In this document: in pieces, positions 28,910 to 37,611 of the stretch | Position numbering within the stretch: the stretch's first letter is position 1 | Layout: each line of letters begins with the position of its first letter | From: Treponema sp. | GTDB lineage: Bacteria > Spirochaetota > Spirochaetia > Treponematales > Treponemataceae | DNA: 64,000 nt | Reading direction: 5' to 3' | NCBI GenBank assembly: GCA_017553635.1 | Contig: JAFZKN010000007.1 | Location: 248,001-312,000 of the forward strand | Position numbers and translations under genes: made by a program | Notes under the pieces: model-generated | Told to the model about the DNA's origin: nothing | The model's input: the letters and a program-made list of their open reading frames with translations, nothing else | Databases searched by the model: none

Positions 28910-30499
28910 CTATTTCATTACACCCAGAAGCGCCTCAATAAGTGAAGAAATCTTTACAGGCTTGGTTAAGTAAGAGTTCATTCCGCTTAAAAAACAATCT
29001 CTGATGTCTTTTTCGTCGGTAGAAGATGTTAAAGCTAGGATAGGTACAGCTCGGGCGTGAGGATTGTCAATCTTGCGTATAGCCTTTGTGACTTCTGCCC
29101 CGGACATTCCAGGCATGATAACATCCATGAGGATGGCGTTAAACGTACCAGGTACCAGAGCATTAAAGATATCAACGGCTTCAGTTCCATTTTTAGCTTC
29201 AATTACCGTTGCCCCCTCTCCTTCAAGCATTTCTCGGGCAATCATTCTGCTCATTTCGTTGTCATCAACAAGCAGAATTCTTATTCCCTTAAGCCTTTCG
29301 GCATTTATACCTACTGACAATGAAGAAGGCTGAATATAGCTTCCCTTTGTCAGATATTCTATAAATTTTTCCTTACACTTTCCGAATGACTGCATAATCA
29401 TATCAGAAAATGCACCGCATTCACCCTGCATAATCATATCAAATGCTTTTTCCGGTGAGTATGCGTCTTTATACACCCTTTTTGTCGTCAGTGCATCATA
29501 ACAGTCAGCAACTGAGACTATCTGTGCCGAAATCGGAATCTGATCACCTATTAAGCCATCAGGATAACCGTTTCCATCCCATTTTTCGTGGTGATAACGG
29601 CAGATTTCTAAGCTTGTAGTAAGATATGCTTCACTCCAGTCTTTTGGAGCACGGGCAAGAATATCGCATCCGTTTATGCTGTGAGTTTTCATTATTTCAA
29701 ACTCATGAGCTGTAAGTCTGCCCGGTTTTAAGAGAATCGCATCAGGTATCGTTATTTTACCGATATCGTGGAGGGCGCTGGCAGAAGTAATAATTTCTAC
29801 TCTGTTCTGGGTAAGCTTAAACTGTGGCCAGTCGTGCATTACCTGTTCAGCCAGAATATGTGTAAATCCCTTTACCCTTCTGATGTGCTGACCGCTTTCT
29901 GCATCACGAGCTTCCGTTACATCACCTAAAAGCTCGATGATTTCTTCATTGATACGGTTAAGAGCCTTATTCTTTGCCTGAATCTCTGAAGTTCTTTCTG
30001 TAATAAGAACTTCAAACTGCTTTTCAACAAGACTTCTGGCATCCGCATCTTCTCTGTGTCTGATCTGAGCGCGAGCCTGTTCATCAAAGCTGCATAAACC
30101 TACGACAATCGCTTTATTATCAGGTGCTGCACTTGTAAATCGTATTTTATAGTAAAAAACTTCATCGCCGATTCTGGCACGGAAAAAGGCTTCATAAGAA
30201 GGACAGTTTTCAAGCTCCTTTTTTACCCTTTCTTCAGAAGCCGCATATGAAAAGACTTCAAAGTCTTCTGGAAGTACCAGCATTTTAAAAAATGCATACA
30301 GTCTTTCATGAGTAGGCATACTCTTATCAATTTCGTTGAACAGCGTCTCAAACGTTTTACTTTCTCTGAATATAGTTATATCCTTTGTTTCAACATCGAC
30401 GTAGGCAACAAACTCATATTCACTTGTAAGACTGGCTATTACTGCGTCTTTTTGATAAGAGATTTTCTGCTGTAAAAGATCCGTATCTTCCATAACCAA
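28910..30499 (-). CDS. HD-GYP phosphodiesterase with C-terminal receiver domain
   Basis: 529 residues. The N-terminal 150 residues look like a PAS-type sensory fold (FVAYVDVETKDITIFRES). A coiled coil spans about residues 150-200. The HD-GYP domain follows, with HD at 244-245 (HDIGK) and the signature HHEKWDGNGYP, so it should hydrolyse c-di-GMP. Residues from about 402 onward are a response-regulator receiver (RILLVDDNE, phosphorylatable Asp in LMDVIMPG, Lys in LTKPVK). The receiver is at the C-terminus, whereas most HD-GYP response regulators have it first. The likely start is TTG at 30499 (AAAGGA 5 nt upstream) or ATG at 30493. It is cytoplasmic, with no membrane helix, and no cognate histidine kinase is adjacent. 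It is divergent from a diguanylate cyclase, an opposing enzyme pair. Confidence 0.92.
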   Translation of the reverse strand: MVMEDTDLLQQKISYQKDAVIASLTSEYEFVAYVDVETKDITIFRESKTFETLFNEIDKSMPTHERLYAFFKMLVLPEDFEVFSYAASEERVKKELENCPSYEAFFRARIGDEVFYYKIRFTSAAPDNKAIVVGLCSFDEQARAQIRHREDADARSLVEKQFEVLITERTSEIQAKNKALNRINEEIIELLGDVTEARDAESGQHIRRVKGFTHILAEQVMHDWPQFKLTQNRVEIITSASALHDIGKITIPDAILLKPGRLTAHEFEIMKTHSINGCDILARAPKDWSEAYLTTSLEICRYHHEKWDGNGYPDGLIGDQIPISAQIVSVADCYDALTTKRVYKDAYSPEKAFDMIMQGECGAFSDMIMQSFGKCKEKFIEYLTKGSYIQPSSLSVGINAERLKGIRILLVDDNEMSRMIAREMLEGEGATVIEAKNGTEAVDIFNALVPGTFNAILMDVIMPGMSGAEVTKAIRKIDNPHARAVPILALTSSTDEKDIRDCFLSGMNSYLTKPVKISSLIEALLGVMK

Positions 30500-30535
30500 T
30501 ACAATCCTTTTATTTATTCAGAATCCAACACTACT

Positions 30536-30541
30536 ATTATA
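30536..30541 (-). promoter_or_regulatory. -10 box of the HD-GYP-REC gene
   Basis: Perfect TATAAT on the minus strand about 37 nt before the gene start. The -35 region is poor. Confidence 0.45.
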
Positions 30542-30634
30542 CTATTGCTTTTTAAACAAAGAAAGAGATTTTAAAAAAATTCTTTTATTTTTTTTGTGTA
30601 CAAAACTCATATTTGGGTAGTAAAATAGAATATT

Positions 30635-32689
30635 GTGAAAAAGACAGTTTTACTTGCTATAATTATCTCATTTTTATCATTTTCAGGATTTTCACAGGAC
30701 TCAAAGCCCGTAAAAATCGGATATTACCTGGATGGAAACCCATTTTTTAACCTTGGAGCCTCTGACGGGGCTAAATTCGGATTCGGATATGAATATATCC
30801 AGCTTATAGCGTCTTATACAGGCTGGGAATATGAATATGTTTACGGCTCGTTCCCGGAGCTGTATCACATGCTTTTAAACAACGAAATTGACCTTCTTCC
30901 TGCAGTCGGATACAACCCGGAAATTGAGGGGAAAATTCTATTCCCTGAAGACGAAATGGCAACGGAACGGTATTATCTCTATGTTAAAACAAGCGACAAT
31001 TCTTTAAGCGGGAAAGATTATTCTCAGCTGAATTTTAAAAAAGTCGGTGTTCAGAAAGATACTTATCAGGAACAGCAGTATAAGAGATTTTTACAGTTGA
31101 ACGGAATGGAAGGGTATATCGTCGAATTTGAACGCCGTGATACAATGAGAAATGCATTCATCAATAATGAAATTTCTGCAATCATAGATTCTGATATGGG
31201 AGCCATGCACGACTGGGAACCTGTTTTTGAAGTTCTTTCATTTGATTCATACCTCGCAGTTTCAAACAAAAGACCGGATCTTTTAAACCAGCTTGAAACA
31301 GCTGTAAAAGAAATCAAAGATTTTGATCAGTCATATCTGAAAAATCTCTGGAAAAAATTCAATCCAAACACTGTGACAAATAAACAGCTTTCTGAAAACG
31401 AAGCTGATTATCTTACTTCTCATAAATCTATAAAAATAGGATATCTTACTAATTACTTCCCTTTCTGCGGGAAAAACCAGGAAACAGGAAAACCTGAAGG
31501 ATTTTTTAAAGATTTTATCAACTTAAGTTTTGAAAAATACAATATAAAAGACATGCAGCAGGAATATATCAGTTTTTCTAATTATGATGAAATGATTACA
31601 GCACTGAATAATGATGATGTTGATATGATTTTTCCTGTACCGCATGATTACTACGAAGCAGAAGAAAAGAATTTTTTCCCTACGGAACCTGTCGTAAAAA
31701 TTGGAATGTGCATAGTTTATAAAAATATTCTGGGTGACGACTGGACAGACAGCGTTGCCGTTACAGATTCTTTTCTTGGATATATGTACATGTCTAAAAA
31801 TTATCCGTATGCAAACTTTACAAGATACAGAGGAAGGGAAGGCTGTCTTTATGCTGTTCAACAGGGAGCTGTAAAAGGTGCTTTACTCATGTACGACAAA
31901 GCGCAGAGTATACTTTACAAAAACAGAAATTTCAGAAACTTGAAAATTCTCAAGCTGCCAATCGACAACCAGATTTCTTTCGGTATAAAACGTGACAACC
32001 TTATTTTTCTTTCCATCTTGAACAAATGTTTTTCATCAATATCAGAACAGGAAAAAACTACGATAACTACATCATACTCTGTAAAGGAAATGCAGTTTAC
32101 GACAGAAGATTTTATCAAATCATATATATGGTTTATAGTTCTCATTGTAACGATTATTTTTGTTCTGCTGCTTTGTCTCGTTTATACAATCAACAAAATC
32201 AGGGAATACATAAACTACGATGGACTGACACACCTGCTGAACAGAAAGACAATGAATGTATGTTTTAATTCTGTTCAGAAGCGTGCTGATAAATTAAACA
32301 TTCCTTTCTGCCTTATGATGCTTGACCTTGATGACTTTAAAAAGATTAACGATACATATGGTCATGCATGTGGTGATGAAGTATTAAAACAGGTTGCAAA
32401 AATCATCATGCACTCAATAAGCAGCATGGACTATGCGTTCAGATGGGGAGGAGAAGAAATTCTCATTCTCTTTAACACAAATGCAAACTATGCATATAAT
32501 TCATCAGAAAGAATAAGAAAGACAATTGAAAAAACAGTAATTAACTTTGATAACGAAGAAATAAAAGTTACTGCAACAATAGGCCTGTCGGTTTATAGAA
32601 CCGGAATGACTTTTAAAGACATGTTTATTCTAGCTGACGAAAATCTTTATAAAGGAAAAGAAAAAGGTAAAAACCAGATTATCCTTTAA
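30635..32689 (+). CDS. Membrane sensor diguanylate cyclase with two periplasmic solute-binding domains
   Basis: 684 residues, starting at GTG with a signal peptide (SFSGFSQ). Two tandem SBP_bac_3-like domains follow (about 25-255 and 265-490; openings VKIGYYLDGNPFF and IKIGYLTNYFPFC). A single membrane helix (about 497-520) leads to a GGDEF domain. The first strand-turn has DLDDFKKINDTYGH and the active loop reads GGEEI instead of GG(D/E)EF; the last position is usually Phe, but the catalytic Gly-Gly-Glu-Glu core is intact. It should couple binding of an amino acid or similar small ligand in the periplasm to c-di-GMP synthesis. No Shine-Dalgarno is visible; TAAAAT ends 8 nt before GTG, so a leaderless start is possible. 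Its 3' end overlaps parB by 11 nt, tail to tail. Confidence 0.9.
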   Translation: MKKTVLLAIIISFLSFSGFSQDSKPVKIGYYLDGNPFFNLGASDGAKFGFGYEYIQLIASYTGWEYEYVYGSFPELYHMLLNNEIDLLPAVGYNPEIEGKILFPEDEMATERYYLYVKTSDNSLSGKDYSQLNFKKVGVQKDTYQEQQYKRFLQLNGMEGYIVEFERRDTMRNAFINNEISAIIDSDMGAMHDWEPVFEVLSFDSYLAVSNKRPDLLNQLETAVKEIKDFDQSYLKNLWKKFNPNTVTNKQLSENEADYLTSHKSIKIGYLTNYFPFCGKNQETGKPEGFFKDFINLSFEKYNIKDMQQEYISFSNYDEMITALNNDDVDMIFPVPHDYYEAEEKNFFPTEPVVKIGMCIVYKNILGDDWTDSVAVTDSFLGYMYMSKNYPYANFTRYRGREGCLYAVQQGAVKGALLMYDKAQSILYKNRNFRNLKILKLPIDNQISFGIKRDNLIFLSILNKCFSSISEQEKTTITTSYSVKEMQFTTEDFIKSYIWFIVLIVTIIFVLLLCLVYTINKIREYINYDGLTHLLNRKTMNVCFNSVQKRADKLNIPFCLMMLDLDDFKKINDTYGHACGDEVLKQVAKIIMHSISSMDYAFRWGGEEILILFNTNANYAYNSSERIRKTIEKTVINFDNEEIKVTATIGLSVYRTGMTFKDMFILADENLYKGKEKGKNQIIL

Positions 32690-33632
32690 TCAAAAGATCG
32701 TATATCCGATCCAAGTCTTCACGACTGAAAAAGTCAACTATCAGAGAACCTCGTGTCAAAGAACCCTTCATCGAAACTTTTGTTCCGAGCGCATTTATGA
32801 ACTTCTGTTCAAGTGCGATGATATCAGGATCTCTGTCATCTTTTTTTGCATTCGGTTTATCTTTCTTTAATGAACGTCCTTCATTAAGGCTTTTTGCAAG
32901 TTCTTCTGCTTTACGAACAGAGAGTGTTTCTCCAACAATTCTTCCAAAAAGAGTACGCTGATTTGCAGTGTTTTCAACAGAAAGAATTGCACGCGCATGT
33001 CCAGAACTAATCTGTCCTGTCATAAGAGAATTCTGCATGTCTTCCGGGAGCTTTAAAAGACGAAGTGCATTTGCAACTGTTGAGCGCTGTTTTCCAACTC
33101 TCTTTGCAACTTCGTCCTGAGTAAGTCCACTAAGTTCCATTAATTTATAATAAGCCTGAGCTTCTTCTATTGCATTTAAATCTGCTCTCTGAATGTTTTC
33201 GATAAGTGCGATTTCAAGTTTCTTTTCGTCACTGTATTTTTTAAGCTGGACAGGAACTTTTTCAATTCCTGCGATAAGTGAAGCACGTGTGCGGCGTTCA
33301 CCGGCAATAATATAAAAAGAACCGTCCCCCGCATCTTCAATTGTTATAGGCTGTAAAACTCCGTGTTCACGGATTGAATCTGCAAGTTCGTTAAGTGCCT
33401 CTTCTGAAAAAGTTGTACGAGGCTGATGTGGATTTGGTTTTAACTTTTTCGGATCAATCCATAAAGTACCGCTTGAGTCTGCTTCTATCCCATCAGGTAA
33501 TGATGCAGACGGTTTTACTTTCTGTACAGAAACTTTTTTTTCTGTTTTTGAGACAACTTCTGTATCTTCATCTGAACCGGACATCAAAGCATTTAATCCG
33601 CGTCCGAGAGCTCTCTTCTTTGTACTAGCCAC
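32679..33632 (-). CDS. parB: Chromosome-partitioning protein ParB
   Basis: 317 residues from a GTG start that overlaps the parA stop by 8 nt, with GAGGTG upstream. A basic, low-complexity N-terminus of about 50 residues is followed by the ParB/Spo0J core: PNPHQPR, the CTP-binding GERRTRAS box, ENIQRADLNAIEEA and the helix-turn-helix LTQDEVAKRVGKQRSTVANALRLL, then a C-terminal dimerisation segment. It binds parS sites and slides as a CTP-dependent clamp. No canonical parS palindrome was seen in this window. Confidence 0.96.
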   Translation of the reverse strand: MASTKKRALGRGLNALMSGSDEDTEVVSKTEKKVSVQKVKPSASLPDGIEADSSGTLWIDPKKLKPNPHQPRTTFSEEALNELADSIREHGVLQPITIEDAGDGSFYIIAGERRTRASLIAGIEKVPVQLKKYSDEKKLEIALIENIQRADLNAIEEAQAYYKLMELSGLTQDEVAKRVGKQRSTVANALRLLKLPEDMQNSLMTGQISSGHARAILSVENTANQRTLFGRIVGETLSVRKAEELAKSLNEGRSLKKDKPNAKKDDRDPDIIALEQKFINALGTKVSMKGSLTRGSLIVDFFSREDLDRIYDLLIKG

Positions 33633-34380
33633 GACTAATCACCTCGCCTGCAAGTTTTTCATAGCTCTTTGCTCCGGCACATTCCGGATCATATTTACAG
33701 ATTGGAAGACCATGAGATGGTGCTTCAGAAAGTCTAACGTTACGCGGAATAATTGTATTAAAAACAACATCTTTAAAATATGACTTAACCTGAAGAACAA
33801 CATCCTGTGCAAGTCTTGTTCTTGAATCATACATTGTAAAAAATATTCCACCAATCACAAGATTTGGATTTATGCTCTTCTGAACTTTTTTAACAGTCTG
33901 AAGAAGAAGTGTAATTCCTTCGAGAGCAAAATATTCACACTGCATCGGAACAAGAACAGCATCTGCTGCTGCAAGTCCATTTAAAGTAAGAATACCAAGA
34001 GATGGCGGGCAGTCGATAAGAATGTAATCATATTTGTCTTTTAATGGCTCAAGTGCATCGCGGAGAAAGTATTCACGCTTATCCTGATCTACAAGTTCAA
34101 TAGCAGCACCAGAAAGATCAATAGATGCACTGATTGCATCAAGAGTCTTTATCATTGTGTGCTTTATTGTATCCTGCGGTTCAGATTCACCGCTTAAAAG
34201 TTCATATACAGTAGGTTTATCTTTTGACACACCTACACCACTGGACATATTACCCTGTGAGTCAAAATCAACAAGGAGAACTTTTTTTCCGGCAAGGGCA
34301 ATATAAGCCCCGATATTAATGGCAGATGTAGTTTTTCCTACACCACCCTTCTGATTAACAAAGACAAACGTTTTAGCCAT
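33625..34380 (-). CDS. parA: Chromosome-partitioning ATPase ParA
   Basis: 251 residues from the ATG at 34380. A longer frame from 34440 is rejected because it would add an atypical N-terminus and run through the promoter. The deviant Walker A is KGGVGKTTSA right at the N-terminus, with VDFDSQGN and LIDCPPSLG as the following ATPase motifs. The N-terminus is short, with no DNA-binding extension, which is the chromosomal (Soj) type. It is translationally coupled to parB. No Shine-Dalgarno precedes the ATG; a perfect extended -10 ends 7 nt upstream. Confidence 0.96.
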   Translation of the reverse strand: MAKTFVFVNQKGGVGKTTSAINIGAYIALAGKKVLLVDFDSQGNMSSGVGVSKDKPTVYELLSGESEPQDTIKHTMIKTLDAISASIDLSGAAIELVDQDKREYFLRDALEPLKDKYDYILIDCPPSLGILTLNGLAAADAVLVPMQCEYFALEGITLLLQTVKKVQKSINPNLVIGGIFFTMYDSRTRLAQDVVLQVKSYFKDVVFNTIIPRNVRLSEAPSHGLPICKYDPECAGAKSYEKLAGEVISRG

Positions 34381-34387
34381 AGAATTA

Positions 34388-34396
34388 ATTATAACA
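34388..34396 (-). promoter_or_regulatory. Extended -10 promoter of parAB, leaderless spacing
   Basis: TGT-TATAAT on the minus strand (TG one base before a perfect -10), then 7 nt to the ATG. No good -35. This predicts transcription from the start codon itself. Confidence 0.6.
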
Positions 34397-34442
34397 TGTC
34401 TCACAAAATTAGTATAGTAAGAAAAGGCGGCCAGACGCAAAT

Positions 34443-34595
34443 CTATGTCAGCACACTATAATAAGGGCTACCGCAAAAACCTATGTCAGCTCTCGAAAAA
34501 ATTATGTCCAGGCCTCATGACTGGCGCTTTTGTAAACTTCACTTCCTACGTGCCGCTGGCACAGGGCATTGGGCTGCGCCAGAATGATGCCTGTC
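34443..34595. repeat. GC-richer spacer with direct and inverted repeats, possible mobile-element relic
   Basis: The spacer between parA and the decarboxylase gene has the 10-mer CTATGTCAGC twice (34443-34452 and 34481-34490) and a near copy TATGTCCAGG (34503-34512). Next come a CTGGCGC/GCGCCAG inverted repeat (34521-34527 and 34576-34582), a small perfect hairpin GTGCC-GCT-GGCAC (34551-34563) and an imperfect pair ACAGGGCATT/AATGATGCCTGT. Base composition is clearly richer in G+C than its surroundings. Only very short frames exist (about 34 codons from 34517 on the plus strand). Repeated terminal motifs of this sort occur at insertion-sequence ends, but no transposase is present. Confidence 0.5.
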
Positions 34596-34643
34596 CATCA
34601 ATTTTTTCTATGCTACCTTAAGCTTTTACTGACAGCGCTTTTC

Positions 34644-36095
34644 CTATTTAAGTGAATATATCAAGTCCAGTAATTCGTCGAGTTTTTCATGTGTCGTAAG
34701 CGGGTTTATGAGCGTAAATTTAAGGTGAACGCGGCCTTTATAAACCGTCTGGCCTATTACGACACCCGCCTTGTGAATGAGAGAGCGGCGGACACGCTTG
34801 TTTACCTCGTCATTTTCTTCTGGAGAAAGCGACTGGTCATACAGCCTGAACACGATTGAGCTTAACTCAGGTCGGCATGTCCGTGCAAAACCGCTTCTTT
34901 TACCCAGGCTTTCGTAAACATAGGCTGCGTTTTCTATACATGTGTCGATAAGCTCGTTCCAGCCGTCTTTTCCGCGGCAGAGAAAGCTCATCCAGACTTT
35001 TAACGCGTCAAAGCGGCGCGTTGTCTGCATTGACTTACTTACAAGGTTTGTATAACCGTCTTCTTCGTCTTCTTCACGGTTAAGATAGTCGGCATGAAGC
35101 TCAAAAGGTTCAAAATTGCGCGCGTCCTTAATTAAAGAACAGCTGCAGCTTATTGGCATCATGAACATTTTATGAAAATCAACGGTTATGGAGTCCGCGT
35201 GGTTAAGGCCTGCGATGCGCTCACGGTATTTGTCCGACATAATAGCGCCGCTTCCGTACGCTGCGTCACAGTGGAACCATATTCCTTCGGCTTTACAGAT
35301 ATCTGCAATTTCATTAATAGGATCAATGCTTCCGTAATCGGTTGTTCCGACAGTTGCAGAAACGCAGAACGGTAAATTGCCGGCTTTTTTGTCCTGTTCA
35401 ATAAGGCTCTTAAGAGCTGCAACATCCATTTTCTGGCGTTCATCAACCGGAACCTTTACAACAGCATCATAGCCAAGTCCGAGCATGTGAGTGCTTTTTT
35501 CCATTGAGAAGTGGCTTATTTCAGAAGCATACATGCGGAATTTTTTATAATTATCAGGAAGACCGAGCTTTTTAACATCGTGATTAAGTTTTGTTTTACA
35601 GAACCAGTCGCGTGCTAAAAAAATACCGGTAGTATTAGACTGACTTCCGCCACTTGTAAAAACACCGTCTGCATTTTTATCGTAACCGTACAAAGCACAC
35701 AGCTGTCTTATAACATCAACTTCGATTTCTGTTGCGACAGGTGACTGATCCCAGCTGTCCATCGACTGATTAAAAGTTGCTATGATTAATTCCGCAGCGA
35801 TAGTTTCTAAAAGAGTTGCGCTGTGTAAATGCGCCATGTAATCTGTAGAGCTTGTTCTTACAAAGTTGGGAAGAATTTTTTCTTTTACGAGTTCAAGGGT
35901 TTTATCAAAGCCCAGACCGTTTTGAGAAAGCATTTGTGTTTTGATTTTTTCTTTTAACTCAAAAGGTTCAGGGCCGGTATATGCTCTGTCGTTTTCAAAA
36001 GCATCGGCAATTGCACCGGATGTTTCTAAAATTATTTTTTTAAATTCATCCAGTGCACCTTTTTGTGCCGTGATAAAAATTTTATTTGTATTCAA
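34644..36095 (-). CDS. ddc: PLP-dependent decarboxylase, probable L-2,4-diaminobutyrate decarboxylase
   Basis: About 483 residues, group II decarboxylase fold (GAD/DDC family). The PLP lysine lies in DFHKMF; upstream are TSGGSQSNT, which binds the cofactor phosphate, and WFHCDAAYG, which holds the cofactor-contacting Asp. There is no early ATG; the best start is TTG at 36095, with GAGGT 5 nt upstream (an alternative TTG lies at 36107). Both lie inside the end of the transaminase gene, so translation is coupled. The family also includes glutamate and aromatic amino acid decarboxylases. The substrate assignment to diaminobutyrate, giving 1,3-diaminopropane, comes from the adjacent transaminase, which would supply it. 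Confidence 0.82.
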   Translation of the reverse strand: MNTNKIFITAQKGALDEFKKIILETSGAIADAFENDRAYTGPEPFELKEKIKTQMLSQNGLGFDKTLELVKEKILPNFVRTSSTDYMAHLHSATLLETIAAELIIATFNQSMDSWDQSPVATEIEVDVIRQLCALYGYDKNADGVFTSGGSQSNTTGIFLARDWFCKTKLNHDVKKLGLPDNYKKFRMYASEISHFSMEKSTHMLGLGYDAVVKVPVDERQKMDVAALKSLIEQDKKAGNLPFCVSATVGTTDYGSIDPINEIADICKAEGIWFHCDAAYGSGAIMSDKYRERIAGLNHADSITVDFHKMFMMPISCSCSLIKDARNFEPFELHADYLNREEDEEDGYTNLVSKSMQTTRRFDALKVWMSFLCRGKDGWNELIDTCIENAAYVYESLGKRSGFARTCRPELSSIVFRLYDQSLSPEENDEVNKRVRRSLIHKAGVVIGQTVYKGRVHLKFTLINPLTTHEKLDELLDLIYSLK

Positions 36096-37440
36096 GGTCA
36101 ACCTCAACGATTACCTTTTCGATAATATCAAGTGCCTTGTTAAGATCTTCTTTTGTGATGTTTAATGCACAAAGACATCTCATTACAGAACCGTTTCTTC
36201 CGCCTTTTTCCATTACGAGTTTGTTCTCGAAGCATTTACGCTGAACTTTTGCAGCAATTTCACCGCATGCAGGTTTAGCACCGAGACTGTCAGCAGGAGC
36301 TTTAGGGTCAACAAATTCGATTCCGCGCATAAGACCTTTACCGCGAAGATCACCGATGATAGAAACCTTTGCTTTTATTTCTTCCATTTTCTTTGCAAAG
36401 ATTTCTCCCTTTTCCTGAACTTCTGCAAGGAATTCAGGCTTAGAAACTCTGTTCATTACAACAGTACCTGCGCGCATTGCGAGCTGGTTTCCGCGGAAAG
36501 TTCCTGCGTGTGCACCCGGTTCCCAAACGTCGAGTTTTTTATTGTAGATTACAACAGCCATCGGCTGAGATCCACCGATTGCTTTAGAAGAAAGAATTAC
36601 ATCTGGAACGATATCTGCGTATTCGAACGCAAAGAATTTTCCTGAGCGGCCAAAACCACACTGGATTTCGTCACAGATCATTGGAATATCAAGTTCTTTT
36701 GTAACGCGTCTTACTGTCTGTAAAAATTTTACAGGAGCAGGAATTACGCCGCCTTCTCCCTGAATTGGTTCGAGAATAACAGCTGCAGGTTTTGCAACTC
36801 CGCATTCAGGATCTTTGAGCATGCGTTCAAAATATGCACATGCTGCATCCACTCCTGCATCTCCACCAAGTCCGAAAGGACAGCGGTAAGAATATGGATA
36901 CGGAAAGAAATTTACATCAGGCATTAAAGAATTAACTTTTTCTTTTGCATGAAGATTTCCTGTACATGCAAGAGCGCCGTGCCCCATTCCGTGATAGCCG
37001 CCAGAGAAAGCGATAACTGTTCTGCGGCCTGTTGCAGTTTTGCAAAGCTTTAAAGCGGCATCTACTGCGTCTGTTCCACATGGACTGCAAAATTGAATTT
37101 TCGCGTTATTTTTTAGCTCACCCGGTAAAAGATTTAAAAGTGTATGAACAAATTCATCTTTTACAGGCGTTGTAAGGTCCAACGTGTGAAGCGGTAAACT
37201 ACCGGTAAGCATATCCACCATGGCCTGATTAACTTCAGGATCATTGTGGCCAAGTGCGAGAGTCCCAGCTCCGCACAAAAAATCCAGATATTTGTTCCCT
37301 TCAACATCCTCAATCCAAGAACCCTGTGCTTTTGCAAGTGCAAAAGGAAATTTTCTAGGGTAGCTACGGGCATTAGACTCAGTGGAATCCTGTCTGGTAA
37401 TGTAATACTGATTGGTGATTTCAGTGTTTTTCTGAACCAT
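36082..37440 (-). CDS. dat: Diaminobutyrate-2-oxoglutarate transaminase
   Basis: 452 residues, class III aminotransferase. The N-terminal ESNARSYPRKFPFAL is the typical opening of diaminobutyrate aminotransferases (Dat/EctB type). PLP contacts are visible: CSPCGTDAVDAAL, the GYHGMGHG loop, DEIQCGFGRSG, and the Schiff-base lysine in SSKAIGG. It converts aspartate semialdehyde plus glutamate to L-2,4-diaminobutyrate. Followed by the decarboxylase it would make 1,3-diaminopropane; no ectoine genes (ectA, ectC) are present here. GGAG lies 9 nt before the ATG. Confidence 0.88.
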   Translation of the reverse strand: MVQKNTEITNQYYITRQDSTESNARSYPRKFPFALAKAQGSWIEDVEGNKYLDFLCGAGTLALGHNDPEVNQAMVDMLTGSLPLHTLDLTTPVKDEFVHTLLNLLPGELKNNAKIQFCSPCGTDAVDAALKLCKTATGRRTVIAFSGGYHGMGHGALACTGNLHAKEKVNSLMPDVNFFPYPYSYRCPFGLGGDAGVDAACAYFERMLKDPECGVAKPAAVILEPIQGEGGVIPAPVKFLQTVRRVTKELDIPMICDEIQCGFGRSGKFFAFEYADIVPDVILSSKAIGGSQPMAVVIYNKKLDVWEPGAHAGTFRGNQLAMRAGTVVMNRVSKPEFLAEVQEKGEIFAKKMEEIKAKVSIIGDLRGKGLMRGIEFVDPKAPADSLGAKPACGEIAAKVQRKCFENKLVMEKGGRNGSVMRCLCALNITKEDLNKALDIIEKVIVEVDLEYK

Positions 37441-37483
37441 CTACTTTCTCCATTACAAGTGGGTTAAACAAATAGCCGAACCG

Positions 37484-37498
37484 CTTGCAAACTGCAAG
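37484..37498. promoter_or_regulatory. Palindrome upstream of dat
   Basis: CTTGCA-AAC-TGCAAG, a perfect 6-bp inverted repeat 44 bp before dat. A possible operator; no protein assigned. Confidence 0.35.
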
Positions 37499-37524
37499 TG
37501 CTTCATTATGTCGTTATGTCTTGG

Positions 37525-37539
37525 CAACTTAAAAAGTTG
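37525..37539. promoter_or_regulatory. Second palindrome upstream of dat
   Basis: CAACTT-AAA-AAGTTG, a perfect 6-bp inverted repeat in the same 171-bp spacer. It is different in sequence from the TetR operator at 38267, so the adjacent TetR protein may not act here. Confidence 0.35.
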
Positions 37540-37611
37540 TAATTGAGAGAGTACAGCATAAAAAGATATTAAACAATAGTCTTTTTAAACTTTTTGTAAA
37601 AAAATTGAATT

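Noticed and set aside
33281..33295. CACGTG-containing string as a parS site
   Set aside because: It is inside parB and lacks the TGTTTCACGTGAAACA palindrome.
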